64,000 nt of DNA, taken from positions 15,842,598 to 15,906,597 of the forward strand of contig NC_135560.1 of the NCBI RefSeq assembly GCF_964340395.1, given 5' to 3'. This stretch comes from Glandiceps talaboti (taxonomy: Eukaryota > Hemichordata > Enteropneusta > Spengelidae). Below are positions 61,501-64,000 of this stretch, piece by piece (the first letter of the stretch is position 1; every line of letters starts with the position of its first letter). The notes below the pieces were generated by a model. That model was given only the letters and a program-made list of their open reading frames with translations, was not told where the DNA came from and searched no databases. Made by a program: the position numbers and the translations under genes.

Positions 61501-64000
61501 ACAGTGACACAATATATGTATATACATTGTATACGACGAATCTACAGTATGTATTATTGAAAATTAATCATCCCATATGAAAAGATAATAAAATCGTATT
61601 AGCGAGTAAAGTTTATAAAATTAAACGTTTAATGAAATTCTAATGAACTGAGTACAAGCTAAGAGAAAGAATTGCTTGCTTTATAAGAGTTTATAATACA
61701 TACCCATAATATGAAAACCATATAATACTCTCTGTGTATAAAAGTAATCTAGTGACGTAGACATCCTAATACAGTTTGAATTGTATTTAGTACCTGCACC
61801 ATTTATTCTCATTTTATACTCAATTTCCTGTCTCCAGTCACGGACATTGACCGGGGACATTGGGACTGCTGATGTTTACGTTTGATGATGTACGACGATT
61901 TTACGTTCTCATCCTCCGTTCATAAGGGTCACCAACATAATAAATTAGTTCAAATTCGTTCTGTGTTAGGAAACATGACGATAAGTGTTATTGAAAAGGT
62001 GTCATTTGCGTAGGAGTTTTTCTTATTCAAACATGTTTGCTTGTCAACTTATTTTTCCTCTTAATTCTTATTTCTGCTTTCGCAGATCGTGATGACATCG
62101 CATCAAAAAATGAATTTGCGTTTTAATTTCTAAGTCACCATATTGAACACGCTCCAATGCTTACATGATTAACCATAGATGTTGGCGAGATACTCACACG
62201 TCTATGGATTAATTAAAAACGTAATTTCAAACCACAGACAAAAAGCAAATCTTCAATTAGGGATTACACTTTGAATGTCACTACAAGAAAAAAGACTCAG
62301 GTCATTTTTGTACCGAAAAAAGGGAATTCAAATATGAAGAGTTGTTCCTAAACAAAAGAGCTATTCTATTTAATACACATGTCTCCACTGATCAGACGGC
62401 GCTCGGCCTTTAAATTTCTTTACAACTCATATATCTTAAAACTTTGCATCCCCAACATTTGTTTTCCAATTAACATTTTTCAGTAACTCTGCGAGTATGT
62501 TGCAAGTATGGCATCTTTTCGTAATGTTTACTTTTTATCATGTAACCCAGTGTCAACTTTTGCATGTTATATCACATTCAGCCTCTAAAATTCCAATGTA
62601 ACCCTCATTTTGACTGGATCGATACGTTCAACCTAAACAAATCATTAACCTGGGTTGACGAGAACTCGATTTTTGAACACAGTGGTAAATGTATATTAAC
62701 AATGGTGTCGCTTGTGTAGTGTGGTATTTTAAGCCATAAATTTAATTCTGTGCCAATATCCACTTCAAAAACACCTATATTTCAGCCATGCTCCCATAGA
62801 TACATTTTTAATGGGGCTAAAAGTTCGAATAAGCTGTGTAAATATACAAGTCATAGATAGCACCTCAGTCTTTGTAATTTTGTGTCATTGCGACTTGACA
62901 AGCCCTGCATAATATTGATGAAAGTTGTAAGTTGTACGTGATTGTTTGATTGGAACCTCAACCTTGAAAAAAATCGAATAGTGACATAGTACAGTGCGTA
63001 TTGATAGTGCAGACATAATCTATAACACAGAGCAAACAATTACGACGATTGATAGATTCTTCAATATCCTTGTGTTAGCGACCGTGACGTCGGATATTGG
63101 GTCAGACTGTTTTAATAAAAAGACGTTGGGTATATTTAAGAACGTACAGAAAGTAAGTCTGTGCAATATTGTCCAAGCCGCGGATGTCAAAATATAGTCG
63201 ATACTGAGTCACTTTGGGAATACGAACGCAGAAGATTTCAAAGATTGCTACGGACATTACTTGTATGAAGAAGGTATACTTATTCATCATTGTATATTCA
63301 TGAAATAGTTTAAGGGTAAATATTGTCAACTCTATATGGTCGTTTATTCTCTTGTTCGTGTTCTCTCAATTGATTGTGTACACCATTGACTCAGCGAGCT
63401 GTTGTTACAAGTTAAACCCATATAAATCATTGCATGGAACACTGCCATTGTACAGATTACCTGGTAGTTTTGCAATACTTAAAGTTGTTTCTACTACTTA
63501 CCACCTAGAGCCTACTTACCACCAACTAAAACACACTACCTAAAACCCTCATGGTTTTTATAGTCAAGAGTCTCTGTCAGCGCAAATGACAACAATTCTA
63601 GAATTGCTGCCATAGCGAACCCAATCAACTGGTGTACATGGCTAAGGATTGGGTCGTCAAAGATTTGGATATTAACGGCACGTGGATGAGAAAGGTTGAT
63701 TTTAGAATAAAATATGTCTTAAGGTCATTCACTGAGTTGTAACAGGCCAGTGGTAGCCTTTATAAAAGAATACTGTACACTGTTCTAAGTTAGGTCAGAT
63801 TTTCTTGAAAATGTCTAATACATGCATGTAGTCGTATAATTTCAATAATTATATATTATATATTTATAACTTTCCTTAGATAAAGACGTCTAACCGACGG
63901 AAGTGCTCACTGCAATATTTGTAGCAGAGCATTTTATATATATAACTGAATATTGGTAAAATGTCTATGCTGAAGTAAACAGTGTTCAATACATGTGTAT
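61501..64000. other. Gene-free right end
   Basis: AT-rich, no recognisable exon or RNA gene. A small hairpin of aaccatagatgt with acgtctatgg lies near 62171-62210; it resembles the ATAGAC hairpin in gene B intron 1. Confidence 0.4.

Noticed and set aside
61087-61580. Open frames of 110-157 codons on both strands
   Set aside because: (ACAT)n array artefact.

Overview
The window is AT-rich, intron-rich and full of microsatellites. It comes from an animal nuclear genome, most likely an invertebrate deuterostome such as a lancelet, acorn worm or echinoderm. The evidence is the gene content: several Cys-loop nicotinic receptor subunits next to two sialyltransferases of the ST8Sia type, a family I associate mainly with deuterostomes. 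I cannot place the species from sequence alone.

Five complete multi-exon genes can be assembled from splice sites and family homology. Three encode nicotinic acetylcholine receptor (nAChR) alpha-type subunits. Gene A (minus strand, 637-5087, 6 exons, 471 aa) is head-to-head with gene B (plus, 7621-15180, 6 exons, 460 aa). Gene B is tail-to-tail with gene C (minus, 20792-26910, 7 exons, 492 aa). All three share exon boundaries and phases, but gene C has one extra intron and is the most divergent in the pore and binding site. The other two genes are tandem plus-strand alpha-2,8-sialyltransferase paralogues of the ST8Sia I/V/VI type: gene D (34235-40081, 7 exons, 364 aa) and gene E (42703-48179, 7 exons, 380 aa).

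Region by region: 1-5.1 kb, gene A; 5.1-7.6 kb, shared upstream region of A and B; 7.6-15.2 kb, gene B, with a roughly 0.8 kb pentanucleotide satellite in intron 2; 15.2-20.8 kb, gene-free, with a decayed LINE 3' end beside a roughly 0.5 kb tetranucleotide array and a strong hairpin; 20.8-26.9 kb, gene C; 26.9-34.2 kb, gene-free, holding a 1.8 kb non-autonomous DNA element with terminal inverted repeats (TIRs) and internal tandem hairpin units; 34.2-48.2 kb, the sialyltransferase pair; 48.2-64 kb, no gene I can recognise, with microsatellites, a MITE copy and a 111-bp direct repeat.

The receptor subunits would assemble as homo- or heteropentameric acetylcholine-gated cation channels at the plasma membrane. 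The sialyltransferases would be Golgi type II membrane enzymes adding alpha-2,8-linked sialic acid to glycoconjugates. No functional link between the two groups is visible beyond proximity. The very long open frames in the window (poly-Cys/Tyr/Val, Ser, His or Leu) lie inside microsatellites and are not genes. A MITE family with GGCCTAA termini and at least four copies (three in or beside the sialyltransferase genes), a GC-AG intron found in only one paralogue, and covarying hairpins inside the DNA element are the most unusual things seen. I found no convincing novel multi-gene system.
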